In this document: one piece after another, positions 36,502-49,000 of the stretch
How positions within the stretch are numbered: the stretch's first letter is position 1
Layout of the letters: every line of letters begins with the position of its first letter
Source: Artocarpus heterophyllus
Taxonomy: Eukaryota; Streptophyta; Magnoliopsida; Rosales; Moraceae
Assembly (NCBI GenBank): GCA_025403435.1
Contig: CM046354.1
Span: 17,052,424 to 17,116,423 of the forward strand
Direction: 5' to 3'
DNA: 64,000 bases
The notes under the pieces: generated by a model
The model's database searches: none
Seen by the model: the letters and a program-made list of their open reading frames with translations, nothing else
What the model was told of the DNA's origin: nothing
Program-made: the position numbers and the translations under genes

Positions 36502-36514
36502 TGGTATCAAAGCC
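36502..36514 (+). promoter_or_regulatory. Primer-binding site (initiator tRNA-Met type)
   Basis: The sequence 'tggtatcaaagcc' lies 2 bases after the LTR. It matches the usual plant copia site complementary to the 3' end of initiator methionine tRNA (typically tggtatcagagc), with one change. Confidence 0.85.
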
Positions 36515-36539
36515 GTAAATTTGACCTCTGCCTTGCTTG

Positions 36540-36753
36540 AAAAACTAGGAATATAAAACTAAATTGCCTGTTCTGACAGCCTCTACATGTGAGCGCATCT
36601 TGTTGCCTGTATAGAAGCCAGTGGGAAGTGAGCAGTGCATCTATACAGGCAACAAGATGTGCTCACATGTAGAGGCTGTCGGAACATGCAATTTAGTTTG
36701 ATCTAGTGGTTTTAGTTTAAAATTAGAAAAGACATTTTATATTCCTAGTTTTT
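36540..36753. repeat. Long palindrome in place of gag
   Basis: The inner arms at about 36556-36614 and 36641-36699 (59 bp each) pair with only about three mismatches around a 26-base loop. The outer 16-bp arms 'aaaaactaggaatata' (36540-36555) and its exact inverse (36738-36753) extend the structure. It lies between the primer-binding site and the start of the pol remnant. Confidence 0.95.
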
Positions 36754-36788
36754 CTAGGAATTTAATTTCAGTTTCAAGGCTTGTACCA

Positions 36789-39748
36789 TTGAGATTTTCC
36801 TTTAATTTTTCAGACACTATATTTAGTTTGTTTTATAGATCTGAACTTATTGGAAATGGTATATTGTCAAATGGTCTTTTCAAAATTAATTTACAAGATA
36901 AAACTTCTTATACTTCTATGCATGTTCAAGATAATGCTGGCATTAAGAGATGTGTTATGAATGAAGATTCCTCTATGTTGTGGCACCGTAGATTATGTCA
37001 TATCTCTATTGAGAGAATAAAGAGACTAGTGAATGATGGGGTACTTAGTACTCTAGATTTCACTGACTTTGACAGTTGTGTGGACTGCATAAAGGGAAAG
37101 CAGACCAATATGTCAAAGAAAGGTACCAAGAGGAGTTCAGACATATTAGAGATCGTACATACAGATATTTGTAGTCCAGACATAGACGCGTATGGTCAAA
37201 AGTATTTCATTACTTTTATTGATGATTACTCACGATATATGTATCTCTACTTGCTTCATAACAAACATGAAGCTATAGATGCCTTTAAAGTGTTTAAGGC
37301 AGAAGTAGAGAAACAATGTGGTAAGCAAATAAAGATAGTGAGATCTGATAGAGGTGGTGAATACTATGGTAGATACACCGAAGATGGACAAGCGCCTGGT
37401 CCGTTTGCGAAGTTTCTTCAAGAACATTAGATAGTTGCCCAATATACTATGCCCAGTTCTCCAGATCAAAATGGTGTGGCAGAAAGAAGAAACAGAACAT
37501 TGTTGGATATGGTGCGGAGCATGCTTAGCAGCTCCAAGCTTCCTAGGTCTTTGGGGACTGAAGCTCTCAAGACGGCTGTGTATATATTAAACCGAGTTCC
37601 AACCAAGGCTGTCTCAAAGACACCGTTCGAGTTATGGAAAGGTTGGAAACCGAGTTTGCGACATATACGCGTTTGGGGATGCCCGTCTGAAGTGAGAGTG
37701 TATAATCCACAAGAAAAGAAGCTAGACCCAAGGACCATTAGTGGGTATTTCGTTGGACATGTTGAACGGTCTAAGGGATACAGATTTTATTGTCCATCAC
37801 ATACCACTAGGTTTGTGGAATCAAGGAATGCAAAATTTCTTGAGAATGACTTGATCAGTGGGAGCGATCGATCCTGTAACACCGTTCAAGAGAAAGATCA
37901 TACAGATGCTCAAGCTTCCACTTCATATGATAGAGTGATTGTTATACGCGACACGCCTACAGTTCAAACGCGTGTTGAACAATAGCCAGTCATTCAAGTT
38001 CCACAGATTGCTAATCAAGAAGTAGTAGATCCAGTTGAACAGCCAGCTGATCAACATGCTCCTCAAGAGAATGTTGAACCAGCATTAAGGAGATCTATTA
38101 GAGTAAGGCGATCAGCCATTCCTAGTGACTATATTGTGTATCTACAAGAGTCTGACTACAACATAGGAGCCAAAAATGAGCCAGAAACGTTTTCACAAGC
38201 CATGAGTTGTAAGGAATCTAACTTGTGGTATGATGCCATGAAAGAAGAGATGAACTCTATGTCATCTAATGGAGTCTGGGATCTTGTCAAGTTGCTTGAT
38301 GGTGTAAAAGCCATTGGATGCAAATGGGTCTTCAAGACAAAGAAAGACTCATTAGGCAACATTGAGAGACATAAGGCAAGACTCGTTGCTAAAGGATTCA
38401 CTCAAAGGGAAGGTATAGATTACACTGAGACTTTTTCTCCTGTATCTAAAAAGGACTCCCTTCGTGTGATCATGGCATTAGTAGCTCATTTTGATTTTGA
38501 GTTACATCAGATGATGTGAAAAAGGCATTCCTAAATGGTGATCTAGAGGAAGAGGTTTATATGAAACAACCTGAAGGATTCTCCTCTAGTGATGGTGAGC
38601 AATTGGTGTGCAAACTCAAGAAATCCATATATGGTTTGAAACAGGCTTCCCGTCAATGGTATTTGAAATTCCATGATGTCATCACTTCATTTGGTTTTGA
38701 AGAGAACATCATGGATCAATGTATATACCAGAAGGTCAGTGGGAGCAAGATTTGTTTCCTTGTTTTGTATGTGGATGATATCCTTCTTGCAACCAATGAC
38801 AAGGGGTTTCTATATGAGGTGAAACAATTCCTTTCTAAGAACTTTGATATGAAGGATATGGGTGAGGCATCTTATGTCATTGGCATAAAGATCCATAGGG
38901 ATAGATCTCGATGTATTTTGGGACTATCGCAGGAAACCTATATCAATAAAGTCTTAGACAGATTTCGGATGAAAGATTGTTCACCAAGTGTAGCACCCAT
39001 TGTGAAGGGTGAAAAGTTCAGTTTGAACCAATGTCCAAAGAATGATTTCGAGAAAGTTCAAATGAGCAACATTCCTTATGCTTCAGCTATCGGAAGCCTT
39101 ATGTATGCTCAGGTCTGCACAAGACCTGACATTGCATTTGCTGTTGGAATGTTGGGAAGATATCAGAGTAACCCAGGCATTGACCACTGGAGGGCTGCAA
39201 AGAAAGTGATGAGGTACCTTCAAGGTACAAAGGATTACATGCTTATATATAGACGAACTGACATTCTAGAGGTGATTGGCTACTCCGATTCAGATTTTGC
39301 TGGCTGTGTTGATTCGAGAAAATCAACTTCAGGTTATATTTTCATGCTAGCCGGAGGAGCTGTATCTTGGAGGAGTGGAAAGCAAACGTTGGTTGCTACT
39401 TCCACGATGGAGACAGAGTTCGTTTCTTGTTTTGAGGCTACTTCGCATGGTGTATAGTTGAAGAGTTTCATGTCAGGCCTCGGAATTGTAGATTCTGTGT
39501 CTAGGCCATTAAAGATATATTGTGACAATTCAGCTGCTGTCTTTATGGCTAAGAATAATAAGAGTGGCAGTCGAAGTAAACATATCGACATTAAGTACTT
39601 AGCCATAAGGGAACGCATTAAGGAAAATAAAGTGGTCATTGAGCATATAAGCATTGAATTGATGATCGTAGATCCTCTGACAAAAGGAATGCCACCGAAG
39701 TCATTTAAGGATCATGTTGTACAAATGGGACTTGGTTCCATAATGTAA
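36789..39748 (+). pseudogene. Copia pol polyprotein (integrase, RT, RNase H), disrupted
   Basis: The first segment (36789-37430) has a gag-pre-integrase zinc motif (WHRRLCH ... CVDC), then integrase core residues in HTDICSP, FITFIDDYSR and SDRGGEYYG. The next segment (37449-37985), in the same frame, has SPDQNGVAERRNRTLLDM with the catalytic Glu. The RT begins at 38136 (CKWVFKTKKD, ARLVAKGFTQREGIDYTETF), shifts frame by a one-base loss near 38505-38512, and continues from 38516 with LYVDDILLATND. RNase H follows (GYSDSDFAGCVDSRKSTSGY; CDNSAAVFMAKN; SKHIDIKYLAIRE). In-frame stops are at 37428, 37983 and 39455, the last at an expected Trp. Gag and protease are missing. This copy cannot make its own machinery, though it could have been moved in trans before decaying. 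Confidence 0.93.
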
Positions 39749-40043
39749 ATTTGTTTGTACATACAATTTACAGTCTTAATGAAACTCTTATTCAGTTGTG
39801 ATGTTTTCTCATATTTGTTTTGCGCATTAAGTTATTGGAGAAAATTCACATTTGGTAGGACCAAGAATAAACATTGGGTTTATTCATAAAGTTAAGTTAC
39901 CATATAAGGAATAAAGTCTGAGAAATAATACATTGTAATACATGGAAGATAATACTCACAATTTAGAGAAATTATCGTCATGATTCATGTATTTGTTTCC
40001 TGAAAGTTTGGGTTTAATGGATATAAGGATAAATATAGAGACC

Positions 40044-40054
40044 AAGTGGGAGAA
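40044..40054 (+). promoter_or_regulatory. Polypurine tract
   Basis: The sequence 'aagtgggagaa' lies directly before the right LTR, as required for plus-strand priming. Confidence 0.8.
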
Positions 40055-40480
40055 TGTAAACGTTTCATTTTCTACGGTTTCAAAAAGGAAAGAATTGAAA
40101 CCAATTTAATTTGTTGCATTAATGGCCTCATATTTATGTCCATTAAAACCAGCTGGTAACTGTTTTTATTCTGGTGCTATTTATTTCCTTGATGGGAGGA
40201 AATCAATGGCAGAGAGAAGAGAAATCTAGAAATCCAGAAATTTTCACGTACAGTTCTGTGAAACAAAATTGGGTCCCCAAGTTTCGAAAATTCCATTAAG
40301 ATTCTTACACCATCAATTGAGTTTTTGTGAGAACTTAGAAGCATCCCAAGTGCAGCCAGTCACAACACACCGTTTGGACAGCAATGGCAGGAGGTAATAT
40401 TTTTCACGCTTCCGTTTTCGTTTTCAATTCTTGATATGCATACAGTTTATAGCATGCTTGAATTGGTTTTATGTTTTACA
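40055..40480 (+). repeat. Right LTR of the copia element
   Basis: Starts TGTAAACG and ends TTTTACA, with about 10 substitutions against the left LTR. Confidence 0.95.
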
Positions 40481-40607
40481 CTGTCAAAATTAAAAATTCA
40501 TCAAGTAAATTGTTAATTTGTGATAAGTTTAAAGACAACGGTGCTAAAAGCCCAAATATATATTATAGGACTCCTATAAAAAACGGTGGTTAGATATCCT
40601 TTAAAAA

Positions 40608-40642
<35 letters not shown>

Positions 40643-41895
40643 TACATGGGAAAAGAATCCTTTTAGAAAGACATTTTAACGACCATATTTTTATTTGATC
40701 TACAACAAGCTCATAGGCTTTTCATATTAATACAACATTAGCCTTCCATCAAGGTATATCGGTTTGAATTGTCCATAGTATAAGCAGCTATAGTATACAA
40801 GTAAAAAGAGAAAAGCAACTATAATATAAATACAAAACTTTCAACAATAACTGTAGTGTTTTGAACTAAAAATAGTTCAAAATAATATTATCTCAAACAC
40901 CTAAATAAAAGTATATGGTTAATTAGAACTTTGGGTTTGAGTAAGATTAAAAAAAAAAAAAAGAGCGCAAAAACTAGTGACGGATAAAGTTGTTGTTCGT
41001 GACAATACATAGTCTGGGCCGATATAAAATTCCACATCATGTGTGTCAGCATGTGAATTCTCTTTCAAGAAAGTAAGAGATCAAATGGAGGAGTGAAAAT
41101 AACAGTAGTTGCAAAAATTCGTGAAAAGTTGGCTGTGGCACATTTTGGTTGATCATACATCTGCCAAATTGCTTAACAAGTAATACAGCTCATATATTTA
41201 TGCTTTTAGGGATCATATGGAAAAAGCTGTTTAATTTTTTATTAAGCAAAAGAGAAAAGGTGGAATATAAGGATATGGGAAGCCACTGATCGTCACCTCA
41301 AAATCCTGTAGTGGCACATGGATCTGTATTTTACTTTTGTTTTTGTTTTTCTAATTTTTTTTTAATTTTTTTTAGAAAATTTTTTAATCGTATTTTAATG
41401 TTGGATCATGGATGATATTAGCTTTCATATTGGATGAGGATGATGCAAAGTAAATTAGGTGATATATTATTTTTTTTATTTCACTTTTTTTTTTATTTAT
41501 TTTAGCTAAAAAAAGTAAAATACTTTTAAATAACATATATTTATCTCACCATGACCTAAGATATTTGTGATCAATTATACCTTCATAAATTTTAGAAATG
41601 ATATGCTTTAAATTTTCTCACAAAATGATTTTTTTCAAATTGACCTGGATGATGCACCTTCTTTGGGCCTGTGATAATATTTTGGAAAGAAGCAGGAATG
41701 GTAATTGGATTGAGACAATCATGCACAAGCCCAAATCGTCATACTAACATCATAAAATTTTTAAAAAATTAAATATTATGCCATATTTTTAAAAATTATT
41801 TTTATTTATGCTACAATATTATTCATATTATATGTTAAGTTATACTATAAATGAACATATGTGGTATTTATAAAAAAAATTTTGAAAAATGTGTA
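40481..41895. other. Non-genic AT-rich stretch
   Basis: No gene supported. It contains an (AAAG)n run at 40604-40639. Confidence 0.4.
40604..40639. repeat. (AAAG)n microsatellite
   Basis: About eight tandem AAAG units. Confidence 0.9.
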
Positions 41896-42057
41896 TTTAT
41901 AAAAATTCCCCTAAAATTTATTTTGTTTGGGCCAATTACATAGGAGAAAAGTACAGCTTAAGTAAGTTTTAAAAGATGCATTTATAAAAATTCTCTTAAA
42001 ATTTATTTTATTTGGACATTTACATTGGAGAAAATTACAACTTATGCCACCTTTTTT
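41896..42057. repeat. Tandem duplication, 85-bp unit
   Basis: Copies begin at 41896 and 41981 with 'tttataaaaattc.c.taaaatttatttt' and share 'ggagaaaa.tacarctta' further on. Confidence 0.75.
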
Positions 42058-43062
42058 CTCATTTATTTTTTTATGTCAACAAAAAAAACTTCGAAAAAAC
42101 TTAAGCCACTTTTTCTTTAGCTATTTTTTTCCCTTCCTTTTTTGTTTTCCCGCTCTTTATTTATGATTTTCCCTTTCTCTCTACTCTATCTCTCTCCATA
42201 AAATATGGCAAGACACTATTGCCTCGAACTTCGATCTCACATCGAGATCGTATAAAGCCGAAGCTTCTAGGCATGAGGAAGAACGACGAGATCTGGCGTT
42301 TCCTTTCTGTTTCTCTCACTTTCAATTTGATCAATAGTGCTTTGTGCCGAACAAATGACTTCGCTTGCACGATGAGATCCAGCCTCATTGCCGTCGTCCT
42401 CGCCCGCATCAAAGAAGACGACATTGACGTTGGAGAAGCTCGAATCGAGGGGTGAGATTTGGAGCTGTTGAGGTTCTCCTAACCTGTGATGGAGAAGAAG
42501 ACATCGATGCCAAAAAAGCTTCGATCAAGGTTTCTTTCAATCTGGTTGATGGTTGATGGTTTCTTTCAAGCTTCGACCATAGGACAAGATTCAAACTCGT
42601 CGCCTCTGTCATCACCTGTGTAGGTGAGCTCCCCTCAACAGGTGCCTTGTTATTGTTATTGTTGTTTCCTTTTTTTCAGTTTTTTATAAGCCGCTTGCAA
42701 TATTGCCAGTGTCGAAGACGAGCTGTCGATGGTGATGATAAAGAGAGAAAGAGAAAGGAGAGACAGAAAGAAAGGAGAAAAGAATGTCCCACCAGAGTAC
42801 ACGACGTGTCTTGAAGGGACATACAAAATATCCTAGAGGAACACGCAACATGTCTTAGAGGGAGGTGAAAAAAATCCCGATAAAAATGTGTCCCGAAGTG
42901 ACACAAACAAGGTCCCAGAAGGACACGTGACATGTCCCAAAGAGATATGCTATATGCCCTGGAGAGACATGCACCAAATTTGTGTGGAATAAAAACTTTT
43001 TATATTTTGTGGCATAAATAAAAATTGAGTGGTGTTTATGTAAATTGCCTTTTACATAACTG
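41981..43062. mobile_element. Possible non-autonomous transposon, class unknown
   Basis: A less AT-rich body (42180-42980) with pyrimidine-rich and CGTCG-type sequence lies between AT-rich ends. The ends share inverted pieces: 'catttacattggagaaaattacaacttatgccacc' on the left has weak inverse similarity to 'ttgtggcataaataaaaattgagtggtgtttatgtaaattg' on the right. Positions 42780-42980 hold a degenerate array built on 'gacatgtcc' and 'gagggacacg'. The open frames on both strands overlap each other and show no protein family. This is tentative. Confidence 0.35.
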
Positions 43063-45820
43063 TTCAAAAATAACTCATTGAATTCTACTATTTACTTTAA
43101 TTATAAAAATGTTAAAACAACGATACATGAAAAGACTATTGTAATGTTAAATAACAAAGTAAGTAAAAATAATAATAAAAGTTTAAAATAGGAAATACAA
43201 TAAAAAGAATCAACCTAAAATAGTCAATTTGTATTGTTTCTTTTAAAGATAAAGGTCAAAGGGTTCATTGTTATAATAATTACACCTTTTATTTTCTTTG
43301 AAAAAAAGGAAACAACCGTGAGTGAAAAAAATGGAAGCAAACGAATTGAAAAAAAAAAAACATTAATTTAAAATTAGAATACATAATCACCATTATTCAT
43401 TACACAGAAACCCTACCAAACAGTCTCTCCACACCTCCAAAATCGGTTGGAAAAAATTCGTTATCAAAATGAAAATTATTGTAAATAATTAAAGCAAACT
43501 TATAATTCGGTATTATCTGTAATTCCATGGGTACATTATTATAAAAAAGAAGTCATTATAAAAAGAAATAAAAATAAATAAAAATTAAGTAAAACAATAA
43601 TTTTAAGATCCATTGTCAGAAAATGACAAGTTATAAAGTTTGTCAAAAATTTTCATTATCAAAATAAATATATAAATAATAATAAAGAAGTAAAATAACT
43701 TGCAGTCTCGAATTACTCATAATTTCATGGTCTCATCACTGTAAAGATGAAGTTCAACAAGAATGAAAATAGTATAATCATAATTTCAATTTGTCAAAGT
43801 ATTTTTACGAAGATAATGAATACTTCTCTTCATGATAGTAATTCAAAAAAAAAAAAAAAAATTCATGTTAATATTGTCCAAGATAATGAATACTTATTAT
43901 AATCATAATGAACTGAAACAAAAAGAAAACATGCAAAACAAAATAATAATGAAAAAAGATTAATGTTGTGATGTTTTTGATTAATAGTATGATAGTATAA
44001 AATCTCAACACCACAAAAACAAATAAATAAATAAATAAAGAATCACAATTAACATAAACAATTCAATGCAAAACACAATGTGATAATGGCTAATGATAAC
44101 TTAAAACAACAAAACACAAAATGTAATGGTATAAGCGTTTAAAAAACCAACAACAACTATGAACAAACCTGATGGACTGCAATTACTAGACATGAATCAA
44201 CGTTATAAAAATGCCACAAACAAACAGATGACCAAAAGGTGTATTAATCCCACCATGAAATGATGAAAATAACGTAGAGAGTACAACTTTGGCATTCATC
44301 CGGAACCGCAAGACATAATAAGAAAATAACATAAACAAATCATAATTTAAATATTTGGTGGGAGCGAAACTAAGTTTAAAGAAATTTTAATCAAATCTGA
44401 ACAAAAAAATTTGATTACATATAATTTAATGTAGCTGGTTATAGAAAAAGGCAATGGGTGTTTCACGAAATTATTAATTATAGTAAATTGTGGAAATTGT
44501 TTGGAAATAGTCAACATAATAGCTAAAATGGGTATATTGTAGAAACAAGAAAATGCGCCCAAAACCCATGATAGGGCATAATTGGTATTTCAGATCCTAT
44601 GCTTTAAAAATTTAAATATTATAGTAATATTGTGTGTATGCAGACATTTTTACACTCTTTTAAGTGTCTAAAAATTGGCCTTTCACGTATTACTTCTAAT
44701 AAGAATCCTATTCAACTAAGTGATATTTTCCTAGGAATCCAGGTTCCACCGGAAAGTAATTAAAAAAACCAACATATCATCAAATAACAGCAACAGCAAT
44801 AACCAGATCTTTTGAGCAATACCCTCTACCACCGCCACGGACCTGCCGTCCCAACCCCACCATTGTTGCAAAACCGGGTTGTCGTCGTTGTCTATCGTTG
44901 CCAGTAAGCCTCTTGTTGTAACCCACCTCTGTCGTGGGACGAAGCCTCACCTTGCCAGGGTCCGGCATCAAACCAGAGAGTGTTTCTCTTACCAAATAAA
45001 TATATGGTAAAGATCTTGCTTAGGAGAACAACTAGGCCAAAGTGACAATCCAAACACATAAGCCTTAATACATGCATTATAAGGGTTAATTATAAATAAT
45101 GTCTCTCAGTTTTAATTATTTCTCAATTTATCTCTTTATTTTTAAAAATTATAAAAACATCCTTTGAGTTTGAAAACCTGTTTCATTTTTATCCCTCATA
45201 GACCTTTTTTATAAAAAAAATAAAAATAAGACGAAGATACTATTAATTAACTGAATTTGCTTTTAAAATATATTTTATTCATGAATTTTTTTGAAAAAAT
45301 ATTTTTACATTTTTTTACATTTAAAATGCCATGAAAACTTAAGTCTTTTTTTTTCCCCCCCCCTAAAATAATATATTTTGTTTTAAGATTTATTGTTTTT
45401 AAATCAATAAAATATTTTTCATAACTATTTGAGAGTAGTTATATTGTTTTGTCTGATTTTTTTCGGTTTATAAAGATGAAATTAAAATTAGTTTTTAAAA
45501 TTTAAAAGAAATCTTTATAGTTTTTTAAAAACAGATAAATAAATTGAAATATAATCCAAACTAAAAAATATAATTATATAATTAGCCCTCAATTATAATA
45601 TTAAGAGTCGCACGGTCGTATTCTGAAAATACAAAAACAAAGAAACTTCACGGTCACAAACAGAAGGAATATACATAACATCGTGGACATGTTGCATGAG
45701 AAAAGACTTTTCAATTTTATTCGGAAATATGATCTGCTAATAAACTATAAGGTAAATTAATTTATTAACAAACTATGAAATTTGTCTATTTTGACAATCA
45801 TCCCATCAGGACAAAGCAAA
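43063..45820. other. Non-genic AT-rich stretch
   Basis: I see no gene. A GC-richer patch at 44800-44980 has overlapping minus-strand open frames without recognisable similarity. Elsewhere there are long A and T runs. Confidence 0.4.
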
Positions 45821-46021
45821 AGAACTAATCATAAATTAATACAAACACAAGAAGCTTACATGTTCACGAATTAAAAATATCTTTGGCTGCTTATGGTATG
45901 ATTAACTGCATAAACAAGATAATGAGACACCAGGCACCCTCTTTAATTGGACTAGAAACAACAGATTGGCGTCTAAAGAACTATCCAATCTGTAATGTCT
46001 ATATTTTCGCCGGTCTGTAAT

Positions 46022-49000
46022 TCAATTCACCATCATGTGCTCAAATCCTCCTCCAGCTTGAAGTGCTGGGACACGGCTCACCCCTACATTGTGTAGCAAC
46101 TGTTGCAGCCACCTCCTGGTTGTTGGGTCTTCCTGGATGCATTAAAGAAAGAACATGAGATGGAATGGATAAATCAAACAGGAAGCGACAAAGCAAAAGA
46201 GAATGAACATACATGGTGAGGATGTTGGAAGCAAATTTGAAAATTGATGCATTGGGACTTGCAATGGCAAAAATAATTAAAATGGTCCACCAAAAACATG
46301 CGTGGAACTACTGAACGTAGCGCTTGAATGACCATTTAATGAAAGATAAACTTACATGCAGGCAACTATTGAAGGTAGAATCTCTCAACATGTCCGGAAG
46401 GCAACTTCTTAATGCATCGCAAGCCCTGCATAAAAACACCAAAAGAGAATGAACATACACAAAAAAGGTCAGTGAAGAAGCAAAAAGTGAAAGTAAGCGT
46501 TTGAGAAATGAAATTTTCTAATGGCACCAACTTTGGATTGTCTGACAATCGCAGATAACATCTAATGATATGTTTTAGCAAACGCGATGAAGGCTGTTCA
46601 GCTTGAGCTGCCACCATGCTTCCCAAAACACGACCAACAGCAAAAAACCGCTCTGCCGTAGTGCAGATATAATCCAAGCCCGTATCATCCAACAGAATCT
46701 TTTGGACTATAAATGTAGCAACCTGTCAAACAGAACCACCTTTAACAACATTAAAAACCTGAGCTCCTACTCCATGAAAGAGGAATAAACCCAACTCAGG
46801 TTCAGGAAAAAGCAACTAAAAGATTTAAAGAAACATCAAACGGTTAGAATTTCAATGAGAATGGATTGTGTATCCATTATGCAAATTGGATGATTTCATG
46901 TGATATAAATAAGCAATGTCAATACAATCTATCAAGCTAAACGGATCTGTGACGGTAGAAACAAGAAACAAGAAACACAAAGGCAACACATGCCCAAAAC
47001 CAACAAACAAAAAAATAAAACCACAAAAAAAAAAAAAAATCTCAACATACTAGCAGCAGCCCCAGGAGTGTTTAGGACTCTAGCCCTCCACCACATATTT
47101 TTACTTTAAAGGTCATCATGCTCACAGCTCACTTGCTACTCCTATAACCCAATATCCAATTCACGTTCATCATTTTTTTTAAAACTCTACTAGTATCACC
47201 ATCACTTGATAAAAACATGCTTAGAAATGCTAGTCAGATGGTACATCACGCTATTATTATCGGGCCTCCAAAACACAAAGTTGGAATAATGCAGAATTTA
47301 CATAAATATGAGCTTTCATCTGTGTATGCAAGCAAGAGTAGATGTATTTACATCTGTACTAATACATGTGTAGGCATGTAGGTGCTTTACATACAACATG
47401 CGTACGGCTATTTCCAGATGAAGCAATATAAAATGAAGACGTACTGTTTTTGACAGTTCACTACCCATTTCCATAGTGCGCAGGCACAAGGGAATTATTT
47501 CTGTCGAGAGAAGGAAATTGATAACTTGTGACTCATCAACCTGGCAAAGCAGAAGATTTAATAAACATTAAAAATGTCTGGGAAGGATGGAAGGGTTATG
47601 ATCTGATAAATGTCCAACTACCTAGTACATCAGCAGAATTTCATGTGCCATTTCCCCTTACCATGTTGCAAAGGCGGTGAGGGGTAAAAGGCCCCACAGG
47701 GAGATGCCAGGACATGTTCATTTCATTAAACATATATTAAAAACGTCAAAATTATTATGAGATTGTATGACTTTGCTTTCAAAAGCTTCCTACAACTACA
47801 TCAATGTGCACATGACAATAACGAAATTAATTCCAGCTAGCTCAACTTCAAGGGCCCCATAAAGGAATGAAAAAGAAAAAAGTTGTAAGATACAAACAAG
47901 TGGGAAGAGGAGGAATAGATAACTCCTGCAATGCCATTATTTAACCAATGAGATAGTGTTTGGGAACCAAGTTCTAACACCAACGTTCCAAGTGCTATAG
48001 TGTAAAGATCTCACATGCTACAGTGTAAAGAAAAAGCAAGCTACAGTGCAAAGCTCTACCATATTACAGTGTTTAAGTTCCAACTTGGTTCTTAAACACT
48101 CTCTAAGAGATCTCCCAAAGGCAATTTATAAATTGGCCAAAAAAAAAAAAAAGAGCCCAAAAAAAAAAAAAAAAAGAGTTCAAAGCAGTCTTCTTTTAAA
48201 AACCACTTGTTATTCCCTCAGCAGTTCACATGTACAGAAAATAAGATCCTAAACGTTTGAAGCAAGCAATGGAGAAACTTTTAGTAACACCATATACAAT
48301 GCCAACAAAAAATTGTGAGCAGGTGCAATGTTCTCATATCAGATGCTATGTCTGCTGAACAAATTCTAGCATTCTGATTGAACAATGATATGACCTAATT
48401 TGAATGTGTTGAGCATGCAGCAACTGTTAAAACGAAGATAACCAAGACAAGACAATGGGAAAAGAAAATGAGTTTCAGTACATAGAAATAATAGAAGCAA
48501 GGACAAATTACCTTCACCAGAGCACCAATTACCCCTAAGCTAGTAAGCCGCAAGTACTCAAACGGTCTTGTCTTGCTTCCTGTGTTGAGGAAAGGATACA
48601 GATACAATGGTATATGAGCTGCAAAAAATGAAATTTCAGGAGAGATTAGTTCTCTTTGGGAGTCAATTGATCTAGTCAAACACAATCTTCCACTTGAATA
48701 ATTATAGTAGTATAGTAATAATTCTACCCAAAAATATAGTAAAAGTAACGGTGATGATGATGAGTAATCTATTAATCTTTGCAGTCTCTTGAAGAAGTAG
48801 CACGCACCAATGATGGAGTATGTTTGCAACCAATAACTAGGGCATGGTCTATCACATAGCGACAGGCTACAACATGAGCTAGGAATGCTGGCATGGTTGA
48901 GATTACTAATAGTTAAAAATTTCCTATTGCAACCAATAGTATGTACTTGACTTGAATAGTTGCATATTCATATTTTTATATCATTACGTATTTCATTTGA

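Larger units (their letters stand above)
36072..40480 (+). mobile_element. Ty1/copia LTR retrotransposon, gag-less
   Basis: Two direct LTRs of 428 and 426 bp, each with TGTAAACG...TTTTACA tips, flank the element. Flanking sequence is CTGTT on the left and CTGTC on the right, a 5-bp target duplication with one change. A primer-binding site follows the left LTR and a purine tract precedes the right LTR. The internal domain order integrase, reverse transcriptase, RNase H defines Ty1/copia. The gag and protease region is absent and a palindrome sits there. The LTRs differ by about 10 substitutions and one 2-bp gap (about 97.7% identity), so the insertion is fairly recent. Confidence 0.95.

Noticed and set aside
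36072..40480. Possible intact, autonomous copia element
   Set aside because: Gag and protease are missing and pol has three stops and a frameshift.
44780..45077. Overlapping minus-strand open frames in a GC-richer patch
   Set aside because: Two frames overlap in the same DNA with no similarity to known proteins; more likely a repeat remnant.
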